This document shows positions 34,725 through 43,050 of a stretch of DNA of 53,176 nucleotides, in pieces; position 1 is the first letter of the stretch; each line of letters begins with the position of its first letter. The notes under the pieces were generated by a model, which saw only the letters and a program-made list of their open reading frames with translations, had not been told where the DNA came from and did no database searches. The translations under genes were made by a program, and so were the position numbers. Origin of the DNA: an uncultured Clostridia bacterium (GTDB lineage Bacteria; Bacillota; Clostridia; TANB77; CAG-508); NCBI GenBank assembly GCA_947594065.1, contig CANQDX010000006.1:1-53176 (forward strand), written 5' to 3'.

Positions 34725-37091
34725 TTATTCATTTTCTCCTTCAGATTGGTTCATATTTAATTCTTGCCATCTCTCTTTTGACATTAATACTTCTCTTGGT
34801 TTGCTTCCTTGATATCCAGAAATAATACCACGTTCTTCCATTTGGTCTATAATTCTTCCTGCTCTTGCATACCCAACTTTAAATCTCCTTTGTATGAAAG
34901 ATGTTGAAGCCTGCTTTGTTTCTATAACTGTTTCTATTGCCTCATCTAATAATGGATCCATTTCATTATCTTCATCTTCTAAATCTTTTAATTCTTTATC
35001 ATTTGAATTTGCTTTTTCAATGCTTTCTAAAATTTCATCACTATAATTTGCTGTTCCATTTGATTTAATAAAATCTACTATTTTTTCAACATCTTTATCA
35101 GATATGTACGCACCTTGAACTCTTGTAGGTTTAGACATACCAGTTGGGTAAAATAGCATATCTCCTTTTCCTAATAACTTTTCTGCTCCAGCCATATCTA
35201 ATATTGTTCTAGAATCTACCTGTGATGATACAGCAAAAGCAATTCTAGATGGAATATTTGCTTTAATTAATCCAGTAATAACATCAACAGATGGACGTTG
35301 TGTGGCAATTACAAGGTGCATTCCTGCGGCCCTTGCCATTTGTGCTAATCTACAGATTGCATCTTCTACATCATTTTTAGCTACCATCATTAAATCTGCA
35401 AGCTCATCAATAATAATAACAATTTGTGGCAACTTGCTTGCTTCATTTTCTTTATCTAATGCAGCATTATAGCCTTTGATATCTCTAACGCCTTTTGCTG
35501 CAAATAATGAATATCTGTTTACCATTTCTTGTACTGCCCAAGCTAAAGCTCCTGCAGCCTTTTTAGGATCTGTAACAACTGGTATTAATAAATGTGGTAT
35601 TCCATTATACACAGATAATTCTACTACTTTAGGATCTATAAGAACTAATTTTACTTCGCTTGGTTTAGCCTTATAAATAATACTTGTAATTAAGGTATTA
35701 ATACAAACACTTTTACCAGAACCAGTGCTTCCAGCAATAAGAGTATGAGGCATTTTTGCAATGTCGGTTACCACTGCTTCTCCTGCTACATCTTTTCCAA
35801 GTGCAAACGCTAATTTTGAACTTGCATTTACAAATGCATCTGATTCTATAATATCTCTTAAATGTACAATTTCATTTTCTTTATTAGGTATTTCAATTCC
35901 TACAGCTTGTTTACCTGGTATTGGTGCTTCAATTCTAATAGACTCTGCTGCTAAATTTAATGCAATGTCATCTGCTAAATTTGCAATTTTACTTACTCTA
36001 ACACCTTCTGCAGGTTTCAATTCATACCTAGTAATTGCTGGTCCAACTGATACATTCTCAACTTTTGCAGACACACCAAAATTGTATAAAGTTTTTTGGA
36101 GTTTTGTAGCATTATCTGCAATTACCTTTTTTCCTCCCTTAACACCTTTAGAATCACTTTCAGTTAAAAGTTCTATTGGAGGAAATTCATAAGTTTCATC
36201 TTCTACCGTTTGTGTATGTTCTAACATTAAAACAGATTTCGTCTTATCTTCTTTTTCTTCTTCCTGTGTTTTAAATAAATTATCTTCTATTGTGTTAGGA
36301 GAAAAGTCTTGTTTTTTGCTTCCAAGTGGTATTAATTCGTCTTCTTTATGGTCATATTTCTTTAATTTTTCTGGTTTTTCGTTTAAATTAATTTTTATCT
36401 GATCTTCACTAATTTCATCTTTGTCAAGTTCAATTGTTTTTTCTTTTTTACGGCGTTCTTCTCTTCTTTGCTGACGTTCTTCATATTCCTTTTCGCGATA
36501 TGCATTAATTTCTTCTTTTCTTTCTTGTCTTCTCTCTTTTAAGTTTTCTAGATAATCAGATATCATATCAGATACAGGTATTCCAAGCATAAACACTAAT
36601 AAAATAATGCTAATTCCTACAGAAACAATAACTGCTCCCGCAATTCCAAGCATATTAGCAAGTGGAATTGCTATCATTGTTCCAAGCACGCCTCCACCAA
36701 TATTTTCACTTCCAAGTTTATAAGCAGTTGAAATATTTTTTGCAAAATCAGCCTTTAAACTAATAGTTCCTTCTGATATTTGATAAATTGAAAAAACTGA
36801 AGATATACATATTAGAAAAACACATAATTCAAAAATCTTTGTGCTCATTAAATCTTTCTTATCACAGGCCATTGCAATTCCCATTACAAAAGTAGCTATT
36901 GGAACAATATATTTAATCCAACCTATTATTCCACCTAAGATAGGACTTAAATGCTCTCCTAAATAACCTGTTTTACCATAAATTAATACAGCAAGCAAAA
37001 TACTGGCTATTATAAATATAACTACCATTATATTTTGGCTTGTATTACTTTTTTTCATTCTACTTCCTTTTTTTCTTCCTCTTTTAGCCAA
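34725..37091 (-). CDS. ftsK: DNA translocase FtsK/SpoIIIE
   Basis: The 788-residue protein has a basic N-terminus, four membrane helices (about 15-180), a charged linker (about 185-330) and a RecA-like motor with Walker A GSTGSGKS and Walker B VIIIDELADLMM, plus EKLLGKGDMLF. A C-terminal gamma winged-helix domain follows (about 720-788) with TSFIQRRFKVGYARAGRIID. It pumps DNA at the division septum or into the forespore. The start is a TTG at 37091 with SD AGGAGG 7 bases upstream. Two hairpins lie in its leader. It appears to be first gene of the operon running to 26826. Confidence 0.95.
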   Translation of the reverse strand: MAKRGRKKGSRMKKSNTSQNIMVVIFIIASILLAVLIYGKTGYLGEHLSPILGGIIGWIKYIVPIATFVMGIAMACDKKDLMSTKIFELCVFLICISSVFSIYQISEGTISLKADFAKNISTAYKLGSENIGGGVLGTMIAIPLANMLGIAGAVIVSVGISIILLVFMLGIPVSDMISDYLENLKERRQERKEEINAYREKEYEERQQRREERRKKEKTIELDKDEISEDQIKINLNEKPEKLKKYDHKEDELIPLGSKKQDFSPNTIEDNLFKTQEEEKEDKTKSVLMLEHTQTVEDETYEFPPIELLTESDSKGVKGGKKVIADNATKLQKTLYNFGVSAKVENVSVGPAITRYELKPAEGVRVSKIANLADDIALNLAAESIRIEAPIPGKQAVGIEIPNKENEIVHLRDIIESDAFVNASSKLAFALGKDVAGEAVVTDIAKMPHTLIAGSTGSGKSVCINTLITSIIYKAKPSEVKLVLIDPKVVELSVYNGIPHLLIPVVTDPKKAAGALAWAVQEMVNRYSLFAAKGVRDIKGYNAALDKENEASKLPQIVIIIDELADLMMVAKNDVEDAICRLAQMARAAGMHLVIATQRPSVDVITGLIKANIPSRIAFAVSSQVDSRTILDMAGAEKLLGKGDMLFYPTGMSKPTRVQGAYISDKDVEKIVDFIKSNGTANYSDEILESIEKANSNDKELKDLEDEDNEMDPLLDEAIETVIETKQASTSFIQRRFKVGYARAGRIIDQMEERGIISGYQGSKPREVLMSKERWQELNMNQSEGENE

Positions 37092-37104
37092 GACACAACC
37101 TCCT

Positions 37105-37180
37105 CGCCCTTATTATTTCACAATAAGGAAAATCAGAAATCAGAAATCAATCTTCTTAGATTGTTCCGATTTCTGATTTT
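37105..37180 (-). promoter_or_regulatory. Two hairpins in the ftsK leader
   Basis: AAAATCAGAAATC (37180-37168 read on the minus strand) pairs with GATTTCTGATTTT (37141-37129), with CAATCT/AGATTG as the inner stem. Closer to the gene, CCTTATT (37128-37122) and AATAAGG (37114-37108) form a second stem. There is no clear T-run, so this could be a terminator for the upstream gene, an attenuator, or an RNA stability element. Confidence 0.5.
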
Positions 37181-37219
37181 GTTTTTCATTTTAGAATAAA
37201 TTAATTTTTTATGCATTTA

Positions 37220-37657
37220 CTATTTTAGCTCTTTTCTGTTGTTCTCTATAGTTTTTAATGCATCCTGTAGTACAGTTTCAACTTTTTCTAAAATATTATC
37301 TGCATAATCTTTTGTTCCTTTTGAAATTTCTCTTGACATTTCGTTTGCAGTTTCAATAATTTGTGCTTTTTGTTCGTATGCTTTTCTTGTAATTTCGTGT
37401 TCATCTATCATAGAAATAATTCTGTTTTCTGCTTCTTTAACTATTCCATCAGCTTCTTTTTGAGCCTCAACAATAATTCTGCCTCTTTCTTCTTTTATCC
37501 ATTTTGCTTGTTTTAACTCATCAGGCAATTTTAGTCTAATTTCTTTAATAATATCTAAAATTTCTTCTTTGTTAACTATTCCTTTACTTGAAAATGGTAT
37601 TCCCTTTGCATTTTCTAAATATTCTTCCAATTCATCTAATAATGTAAAAATTTCCAT
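37220..37657 (-). CDS. ATPase-subunit-like coiled-coil protein
   Basis: This 145-residue cytoplasmic protein has an N-terminal segment (about 1-50) and a long helix rich in Glu/Lys/Ala (about 52-145) with EAQKEADGIVKEAENRIISM. That pattern resembles F/V-type ATPase stalk subunits (b/E/H) and is seen in clostridial proteins annotated simply as ATPase. It is not itself an ATPase. These genes commonly follow rsmD in Clostridia, as here after 2 bases. Function unknown; a septum or membrane-associated role is a guess. Confidence 0.78.
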   Translation of the reverse strand: MEIFTLLDELEEYLENAKGIPFSSKGIVNKEEILDIIKEIRLKLPDELKQAKWIKEERGRIIVEAQKEADGIVKEAENRIISMIDEHEITRKAYEQKAQIIETANEMSREISKGTKDYADNILEKVETVLQDALKTIENNRKELK

Positions 37658-37659
37658 AA

Positions 37660-38220
37660 TTACCCCTCTTCTTCACTTATGAAAATAAGTTTTACTCTCC
37701 CATAAGTTCTTAAATCGCATATTTTTATATTTTTTACTTTTTCAAGCTGTTGTATTTCTCTTTTTTCGTCATCTGTTTCTAATATTATTAATCCATCTTT
37801 TTCTAATATAATATTTTTATTTATAATAATGTCAACTGCTTCTACAGCCAAGTTTGATTGATATGGCGGATCTATAAATATCAAATTCATTTTTTCTTTT
37901 ATTTTATTTAAGCATTCTTTATAATCACTACAAAATAGTTGAATTCTATCTTCAAAATGTGTTTTAGTTATATTCTTTTTTATAATTTCAATTGATTCTT
38001 TTGAATTATCACATAAAATTGCTTTTCTTGCGCCTCTGCTTAAAGATTCTAAAGCTAATGCACCACTTCCAGAAAACAAATCCAAAACAAAAGCATTTTT
38101 AATTTTATTTTGTATGATGCTAAATAATGATTCTTTTATTCTGTCTAAAGTTGGTCTTGTGTTTGTTCCTTCTAATGTATACAGTTTTGTTCCTCTCGCT
38201 GTTCCACTAATAATTCTCAT
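37660..38220 (-). CDS. rsmD: 16S rRNA (guanine966-N2)-methyltransferase
   Basis: From ATG 38220 (SD GAGG) the protein has 186 residues: MRIISGTARGTKL, TRPTLDRIKESLFSII, the SAM motif VLDLFSGSGALALESLSRGA, and catalytic IFIDPPYQ. This is the full RsmD pattern; it methylates G966 in the small ribosomal subunit. A longer frame starting at 38271 begins inside the promoter -35 and is not used. It is followed immediately by the ATPase-like gene. Confidence 0.93.
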   Translation of the reverse strand: MRIISGTARGTKLYTLEGTNTRPTLDRIKESLFSIIQNKIKNAFVLDLFSGSGALALESLSRGARKAILCDNSKESIEIIKKNITKTHFEDRIQLFCSDYKECLNKIKEKMNLIFIDPPYQSNLAVEAVDIIINKNIILEKDGLIILETDDEKREIQQLEKVKNIKICDLRTYGRVKLIFISEEEG

Positions 38221-38243
38221 TTTTACCTCATTTATATATTTAT

Positions 38244-38271
38244 ATTTTATTTCAAAAATACATAAAGTCAA
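38244..38271 (-). promoter_or_regulatory. Promoter of rsmD
   Basis: TTGACT (38271-38266), a 16-base spacer and TAAAAT (38249-38244) lie 24 bases before ATG 38220. Confidence 0.6.
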
Positions 38272-38419
38272 TAGTATTCATAAAAATGTAATATATATTT
38301 AACAAATTTGTAACATAGATTTATGTATTTTTTTGCTTAATTTACTTTTATTTCATTTTTAATTTTATGTTAATGTAGAAAAATAATAATGAAATAATTT
38401 TAAGGAAGGAATATAAAGA

Positions 38420-39064
38420 ATGGTAAATCAAATTTTATTTGTTAAAAACAACTATAACGATATGGATTTTTTTATACAAAAAAGTAACAAACGAAATTAT
38501 AAATTGATTTTTTCTATCTCTATTAGTATTGTTTTTATTTTAATATTTTATTTGTTATTTTCTTATTTCGGAAAGTTAATTCAAAAAGAAAGAACAGATA
38601 AATTAATAGATAAATATCATATTACTTCTTTATACTCTTCTAATAATCATTATGATGCAATAAAATTATCAAATGAAATTTCTATTATTGGGCTTATTGA
38701 AATTCCTGCAATTAATTTGTCTTATCCTATTTTATCTAATAGCAATGAAGCGCTACTAAAAATTTCTGTATGTAGATTTTCTGGTCCATTTCCAAATAGG
38801 GATGGGAATTTATGTATTGCAGGCCATAATTATAGAAACAATATGATGTTTAGTAAATTATACAAGCTAAAAATTAACGATTCTATTTATATTACAGATT
38901 TAAATAATGTAAGATTGGAATATGTTATTTATGAAAAATATAAAGTGAAACAAAGTAATTTAGATTGTACATCAAACACAGCAAATGCACAAGTAACCTT
39001 AATTACTTGCAATGAAAATAATAATAAAGAAAGAATAGTTGTAAAAGCAAAAGTGAAGGAATAA
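38420..39064 (+). CDS. Sortase, class D-like (first of two)
   Basis: The 214-residue protein has a membrane anchor (about 29-49) and a sortase barrel (about 85-214). Catalytic residues are present: His136 in AGHNYRNNMMF, Cys197 in LITCNEN and Arg205 in KERIVV. It should cleave a C-terminal LPXTG-type signal and couple the protein to the wall. The gene faces an LPXTG protein gene at 39090-39461, and a second sortase is at 39872-40582. The C-terminal codons overlap the bidirectional terminator. Confidence 0.9.
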   Translation: MVNQILFVKNNYNDMDFFIQKSNKRNYKLIFSISISIVFILIFYLLFSYFGKLIQKERTDKLIDKYHITSLYSSNNHYDAIKLSNEISIIGLIEIPAINLSYPILSNSNEALLKISVCRFSGPFPNRDGNLCIAGHNYRNNMMFSKLYKLKINDSIYITDLNNVRLEYVIYEKYKVKQSNLDCTSNTANAQVTLITCNENNNKERIVVKAKVKE

Positions 39065-39088
39065 CTTCCTTCACTTTTTGCTTTTTTT
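39043..39088. terminator. Bidirectional terminator between sortase and LPXTG gene
   Basis: AAAAGCAAAAGTGAAGGAA (39043-39061) pairs with TTCCTTCACTTTTTGCTTTT (39066-39085) with one bulged base, followed by T. It includes the last codons of the sortase gene. Confidence 0.9.
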
Positions 39089-39089
39089 A

Positions 39090-39461
39090 TTATACATTTT
39101 TATAATCATTTATTTTTTTGTATGCAAATATAGCTGAAGCTACACATATTACAATTAAAATTCCAATATTATAATCTTCAATACCTGTTTGTGGTAAGTC
39201 TTTTGTGCTATTGTTATTATATGTTCTAATATCATTGTTAGATGAATTATTTCCTGTAGCATTATTTACAGCTGTATTTGGAACTGCATTTGTATCTTCT
39301 GTAACGTTTTGTGCATTTTCGTATTCATTTCCTGTAATTTCAGAAGGTGTATTATCATTTCCTAATACTAATTCGGCAGCAAATGCTGATCCGCAAACTG
39401 TTACAAGCACTACACTTGTTAAAACTATTAACATTTCTTTTAAACTAATTATCTTCTTCAT
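39090..39461 (-). CDS. Small LPXTG surface protein
   Basis: This 123-residue protein has an N-terminal signal peptide (about 1-28, cleavage likely after AFA), an Asn/Thr-rich low-complexity region (about 30-88), then LPQTG at 89-93. A membrane helix (about 98-113) and a Lys-rich tail YKKINDYKNV follow, a complete cell-wall sorting signal. The mature protein is only about 60 residues, so it may be a spacer or anchor rather than an enzyme. It is flanked by two sortases, one on each side, making it their probable substrate. Confidence 0.88.
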   Translation of the reverse strand: MKKIISLKEMLIVLTSVVLVTVCGSAFAAELVLGNDNTPSEITGNEYENAQNVTEDTNAVPNTAVNNATGNNSSNNDIRTYNNNSTKDLPQTGIEDYNIGILIVICVASAIFAYKKINDYKNV

Positions 39462-39501
39462 ATGAATCTCCTTAAAATATATTATATTACATTCTAAAAT
39501 T

Positions 39502-39529
39502 ATTATACTACATTATTTTTTTTTTGCAA
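39502..39529 (-). promoter_or_regulatory. Promoter of the LPXTG gene
   Basis: TTGCAA (39529-39524), a 16-base spacer and TATAAT (39507-39502) are placed 40 bases before the start at 39461, which has SD AAGGAG. Confidence 0.6.
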
Positions 39530-39555
39530 TACTTTTTTAAAAATTTTTTTATATT

Positions 39556-39631
39556 TGGCTGGGCTGGCTAGATTCGAACTAGCGGAATGCCAGAGTCAAA
39601 GTCTGGTGCCTTACCACTTGGCTACAGCCCA
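39556..39631 (-). tRNA. tRNA-Gln (UUG)
   Basis: The acceptor stem TGGGCTG (39631-39625) pairs with CAGCCCA (39566-39560), with encoded CCA at 39558-39556. The anticodon loop CTTTGAC gives UUG, which reads CAA. It is transcribed after tRNA-His from the promoter at 39775-39804. Confidence 0.95.
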
Positions 39632-39657
39632 ATATATAAGAAATGAAATATAATATA

Positions 39658-39735
39658 TGGGGTGGAGGATGGGACTCGAACCCACGGTCTCCAGTGCCAC
39701 AAACTGGCGCGTTAACCAACTACGCTACATCCACC
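39658..39735 (-). tRNA. tRNA-His (GUG)
   Basis: The anticodon loop TTGTGGC gives GUG. The extra 5' G (39735) and discriminator C are present, as expected for tRNA-His, and CCA is encoded (39660-39658). The acceptor stem GTGGATG/CCTCCAC has a U6-C67 mismatch. The D stem GCGT/ACGC and T loop TTCGAGT are normal. Confidence 0.93.
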
Positions 39736-39737
39736 AC

Positions 39738-39769
39738 TTGCACTGCTTTATTATTATAAAGCAGTGCAA
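39738..39769. other. Strong hairpin directly before tRNA-His
   Basis: TTGCACTGCTTTA (39738-39750) and TAAAGCAGTGCAA (39757-39769) form a perfect 13-bp stem with a 6-base loop. It lies between the tRNA promoter and the tRNA 5' end (2 bases away), so it is in the precursor transcript and could affect 5' processing. Confidence 0.8.
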
Positions 39770-39774
39770 TTTAT

Positions 39775-39804
39775 ATTTTAAACTATTTTATATGATTTTG
39801 TCAA
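39775..39804 (-). promoter_or_regulatory. Promoter of the tRNA-His/tRNA-Gln operon
   Basis: TTGACA (39804-39799), an 18-base spacer and TAAAAT (39780-39775) precede the hairpin and tRNA-His. Confidence 0.65.
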
Positions 39805-39871
39805 GTAAAACTTTTACTTTTTTCATTTAATTCGCATTTTATTTAAAAGGTAGCATAGTCACTTTATTGTA

Positions 39872-40582
39872 CTAATCTTCTTTTGCTAACACAATAGTTC
39901 TTGCTTTACTATCATCTGTACAGGTTGATAATGATATTTCTCTTTTTCCTTGTGTGTTTCTTGTAATATATCTTCCGTCTGTTCCAGATGTTCTATATAT
40001 ATTATAGATAGTATATTTTACCTTTCTTCCTTGCAAGTCTGTTATATAAATAATATCTCCATTTTCTAGCTTTTTAACATTTGAAAACATTGTTCCATTT
40101 CTATAGTTATGGCCAATAATAACAGAGTTTCCTACTTCATTTAAACCATTAGCTGTGTACATTAAAACAACTGATGTTTGTAATGCTTTTGGTGTGTTTT
40201 TTTCTAGTATTGGGTATTTTAAATTAATTGCTGGAATTTGTATTGTACCTACTACATCAAAACCTTTATATGTTGTCTTCTTTGATGTTCCACTTCCAGA
40301 ACTACTTCCGGAATCTGTATCTGTTGTATTAAATGTACTTTCTACGTTTCCAAAAAATAATTCATTATTATTTCCATCATTTTGTACGGTGTTATTATTG
40401 GTATTTCCTGCAGAAACTGCTGCTTCAAATTCGGTTGCTGCCGCAAGAGTTCCTGTTTGAATATAATATTTTCTATATATTCTATAGCCAATTAAGCCTA
40501 TTATTCCGAAAATTGCAATTATTGATATAATTAGTATAACAGTAAGAAGATTTCCATATTTACTATTATTAAATAAGTTCAT
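39872..40582 (-). CDS. Sortase, class D-like (second of two)
   Basis: The 236-residue protein has a membrane anchor (about 11-33), a long low-complexity linker (Asn/Ser/Thr-rich, about 45-105) and a sortase barrel with His158 (IIGHNYRNGTMF), Cys221 (LSTCTDD) and Arg228 (KARTIV). Compared with the sortase at 38420 it shares the HNYRN and IPAINLKYPIL motifs but not the linker. SD AGGAGG is good. With the LPXTG gene and the other sortase it forms a compact anchoring locus interrupted by tRNA genes. Confidence 0.92.
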   Translation of the reverse strand: MNLFNNSKYGNLLTVILIISIIAIFGIIGLIGYRIYRKYYIQTGTLAAATEFEAAVSAGNTNNNTVQNDGNNNELFFGNVESTFNTTDTDSGSSSGSGTSKKTTYKGFDVVGTIQIPAINLKYPILEKNTPKALQTSVVLMYTANGLNEVGNSVIIGHNYRNGTMFSNVKKLENGDIIYITDLQGRKVKYTIYNIYRTSGTDGRYITRNTQGKREISLSTCTDDSKARTIVLAKED

Positions 40583-40678
40583 ATTCTTTTCCTCCTCTAT
40601 TATTTGTTAATACTACTTTTATTATACCATATTTTTTTATTTTAGAAAAGCATATTCCATAAAAAACATTAACAACTT

Positions 40679-42298
40679 CTAAAATACAATTTCCCATATT
40701 CCATCATTATTATCATCTATAAACTCTGTATTTGATGGTAAAACAACCACTGGGCGAACACCTAAGATAGTATCATAGCCTTGACTAACAACTCCAGTTG
40801 ACCAAATATCACATATTCCATAGTTTCGCGTCGCACCAGAATCCAGAGCCGGAGATGCCAACCAGTAATAAGCCGTATTATAAGCATATTGACTCATTCC
40901 GTTTGTATTTTGTAATTGATCAAGCCTATATAATCCTTTTGCATCTTCTTGTATGGTTATCTGAGACCTATTATCCACATCTGTTCTTCCAATTGCTTTA
41001 TTTACCTCTGGCAAGGTTAATAATCTTACTTTTGCTCCTTTTTCTTGATATAAATTAAATAACTCTCCTCCTGTTACCTCTCTAGAAGTATTTTCTGTAC
41101 TACTATATGCCGTTCCATTATTTATTGCCGTGAAGAAGCCTAAATTAGCTCCTCTAGTATCTGTTGAATATTTGAATTTTATATTTTCAAAGTTGTGGTA
41201 CAAACCTGCTGCTGCCTGCAATCCATAATAAGTTTCCTCTCCTGTATAGAATGCATAATCACTTCCAAGTAAATTTCGAAAACCCTTTAATGTCTTTTGT
41301 GTACTCGCATCTCCATCTGTTCCCTCATCTGTTATAAACCACCATTTACCATTTTGTTTTTCATAATATAAATAATACAATTTTGCTGGTATTCCCGTAC
41401 TTATGATTAAGTGATTGCCTTTATCATCTTTTCCTACATATCTCCAGCCATTTTCTACTGTATATTCTTTATTTATATATGCATCTGTATAAGTTACATT
41501 GTAATTTACAAAATCACCAGTGTGCATTATTCTTGTGGTTAATTGGAGTGTATTTTCAGATGTGTTTCCAACTGTGTCAGTGGTTTTTACTTTGATGGTG
41601 TAGGTTCCATCTTCTGTTATATGGTATATGCTATTGTCTGCTGTAAGCTCTGTTTCTGTTCCATCATTTACAGTATAGGTTGTCCTTGCTGTTCCTGACC
41701 AATTGTCTTTTCCTGCTACTATTTCTACTTCTACTTCTGAGTTATATACTCCACTGCTATTTAGTCTTCCTGATACAATGTTTATTTGTGGTTTTGATGG
41801 TGGAATGGCGTCATTATTTTCAGCCATACCGTCATATCTGGTATAGAATACTTCACCATTTGTTTTTATACCTTTTACATAGTAAATTTGATGTGATGTT
41901 TCGTTGATAATATAAACATCATCTGACCCATTTGGCTTTTGGAATCCTTCTTTTCCATAGTTTAGTGAAATTGCTTCTAATGCAGATAAATCTATAATGT
42001 AATAGTTTTCGTTATCATTCGGATTTTTATTTACATCTATGTTTGTATGTGTATATGGTATTGGATTATTTTCTCCATCTCTTATTACTGGTAATGCACC
42101 ATATTTTAAATAATAGCTTGAAACTTTATCTGCAAGTAGTTCTAAGTCATTATACATTTTATTTAAATTATTTATTTCAAACCTTCCCAAAGATGTATAA
42201 ACAGTTGTAGATGCAATAATAACCATTACAGCAATTGTAACGATTAATGAAATCATTGTAATTCCTCTGTTATTTATAATTTCTTTAGTTCTTTTCAT
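40679..42298 (-). CDS. Pilin-like secreted protein with Ig-like and lectin-like domains
   Basis: The start is ATG 42298 (539 residues), matching the local SD habit AAAGGA-12 bases-ATG. The N-terminus NNRGITMISLIVTIAVMVIIAS is a type IV pilin-like prepilin segment with G before the hydrophobic run. Residues about 190-270 form a bacterial Ig-like domain (SGVYNSEVEVEIVAGKDNWS, DGTYTIKVKTTDTVGNTS). The C-terminal half ends in a lectin-like/SUMF1-like fold (TLPEVNKAIGR, AYYWLASPALDS, LGVRPVVVLP). It is probably a surface or pseudopilus-associated protein. Related in design to the broken gene at 10780-12034. Confidence 0.82.
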   Translation of the reverse strand: MKRTKEIINNRGITMISLIVTIAVMVIIASTTVYTSLGRFEINNLNKMYNDLELLADKVSSYYLKYGALPVIRDGENNPIPYTHTNIDVNKNPNDNENYYIIDLSALEAISLNYGKEGFQKPNGSDDVYIINETSHQIYYVKGIKTNGEVFYTRYDGMAENNDAIPPSKPQINIVSGRLNSSGVYNSEVEVEIVAGKDNWSGTARTTYTVNDGTETELTADNSIYHITEDGTYTIKVKTTDTVGNTSENTLQLTTRIMHTGDFVNYNVTYTDAYINKEYTVENGWRYVGKDDKGNHLIISTGIPAKLYYLYYEKQNGKWWFITDEGTDGDASTQKTLKGFRNLLGSDYAFYTGEETYYGLQAAAGLYHNFENIKFKYSTDTRGANLGFFTAINNGTAYSSTENTSREVTGGELFNLYQEKGAKVRLLTLPEVNKAIGRTDVDNRSQITIQEDAKGLYRLDQLQNTNGMSQYAYNTAYYWLASPALDSGATRNYGICDIWSTGVVSQGYDTILGVRPVVVLPSNTEFIDDNNDGIWEIVF

Positions 42299-42354
42299 TA
42301 TACATTTCATTCCTTTTCAATAAAACTTTTTCTATATTTATTTTATAAATAATC

Positions 42355-42990
42355 TTATATTTTGTCAATCATTTTGTAAATTTTATTGTAGGTTTTATAT
42401 CTTTTATTTTCTCTTAATACTAGGCACCACAAGCATATAATAATGGTAAAAATTGCTATATTTTCAAGAATAATAATTGCAATACTTGCCACCATTGTTA
42501 ATATTATTAGTGTTGCATTTGAAATAATGTTTATGTATTTAATTGCTTTTCTTTTTCCATAGAAAATTTTTAATATGTTTTTTAATATTCTTCCGCCATC
42601 TAAAGGATAAATTGGTAATAGATTAAATAAAAAAATCAATAAATTAGCATATATAATATTGTCATCGAGATGTAAAAATATTCCCAATGTTGCAATAATT
42701 AGGTTAATAATTGGACCAGATAAAGCAACTATTATTTTTTTTACAGATAAAATATTAGATTTTCGTATTTTTTTGTTATAGTCATCTATTTTTGTTTTAA
42801 ATTCAATTGAAAATCCTAAAGGCATTATTTTAAAAGTTTCAGCTTCAAATCCTAATAATAACCCTATACTAAGATGTGCTAATTCGTGTATCAAAGCAAA
42901 AATCATAATAAGAGCATACATTTCAATTTGGTTAGTTATGATAAATAGTACTAAGAATAAGAAAATGTTTAAATTTATTTTAATTCTCAT
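42355..42990 (-). CDS. spoIVFB: SpoIVFB-like intramembrane metalloprotease
   Basis: From ATG 42990 the protein has 211 residues. It is a polytopic membrane protein with the Zn motif HELAH (35-39) and DGGR (131-134), and SGPIINL between them (about 91-97). In Bacillus SpoIVFB cleaves pro-sigma-K in the mother cell. The partner SpoIVFA-like gene lies 60 bases upstream, as in that operon. Whether this species has pro-sigma-K cannot be seen in the window. Alternative start at 43032 is less likely because the SD AAAGGA fits 42990. Confidence 0.88.
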   Translation of the reverse strand: MRIKINLNIFLFLVLFIITNQIEMYALIMIFALIHELAHLSIGLLLGFEAETFKIMPLGFSIEFKTKIDDYNKKIRKSNILSVKKIIVALSGPIINLIIATLGIFLHLDDNIIYANLLIFLFNLLPIYPLDGGRILKNILKIFYGKRKAIKYINIISNATLIILTMVASIAIIILENIAIFTIIICLWCLVLRENKRYKTYNKIYKMIDKI

Positions 42991-43050
42991 TAAACATTTC
43001 ATTCCTTTCAAATTTAATATTTTAAAGAACAAAAAATCTATTTTTGTTCT

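Noticed and set aside
38221-38271. Longer RsmD start
   Set aside because: Its codons are the -35/-10 of the rsmD promoter; the family starts MRIISG.
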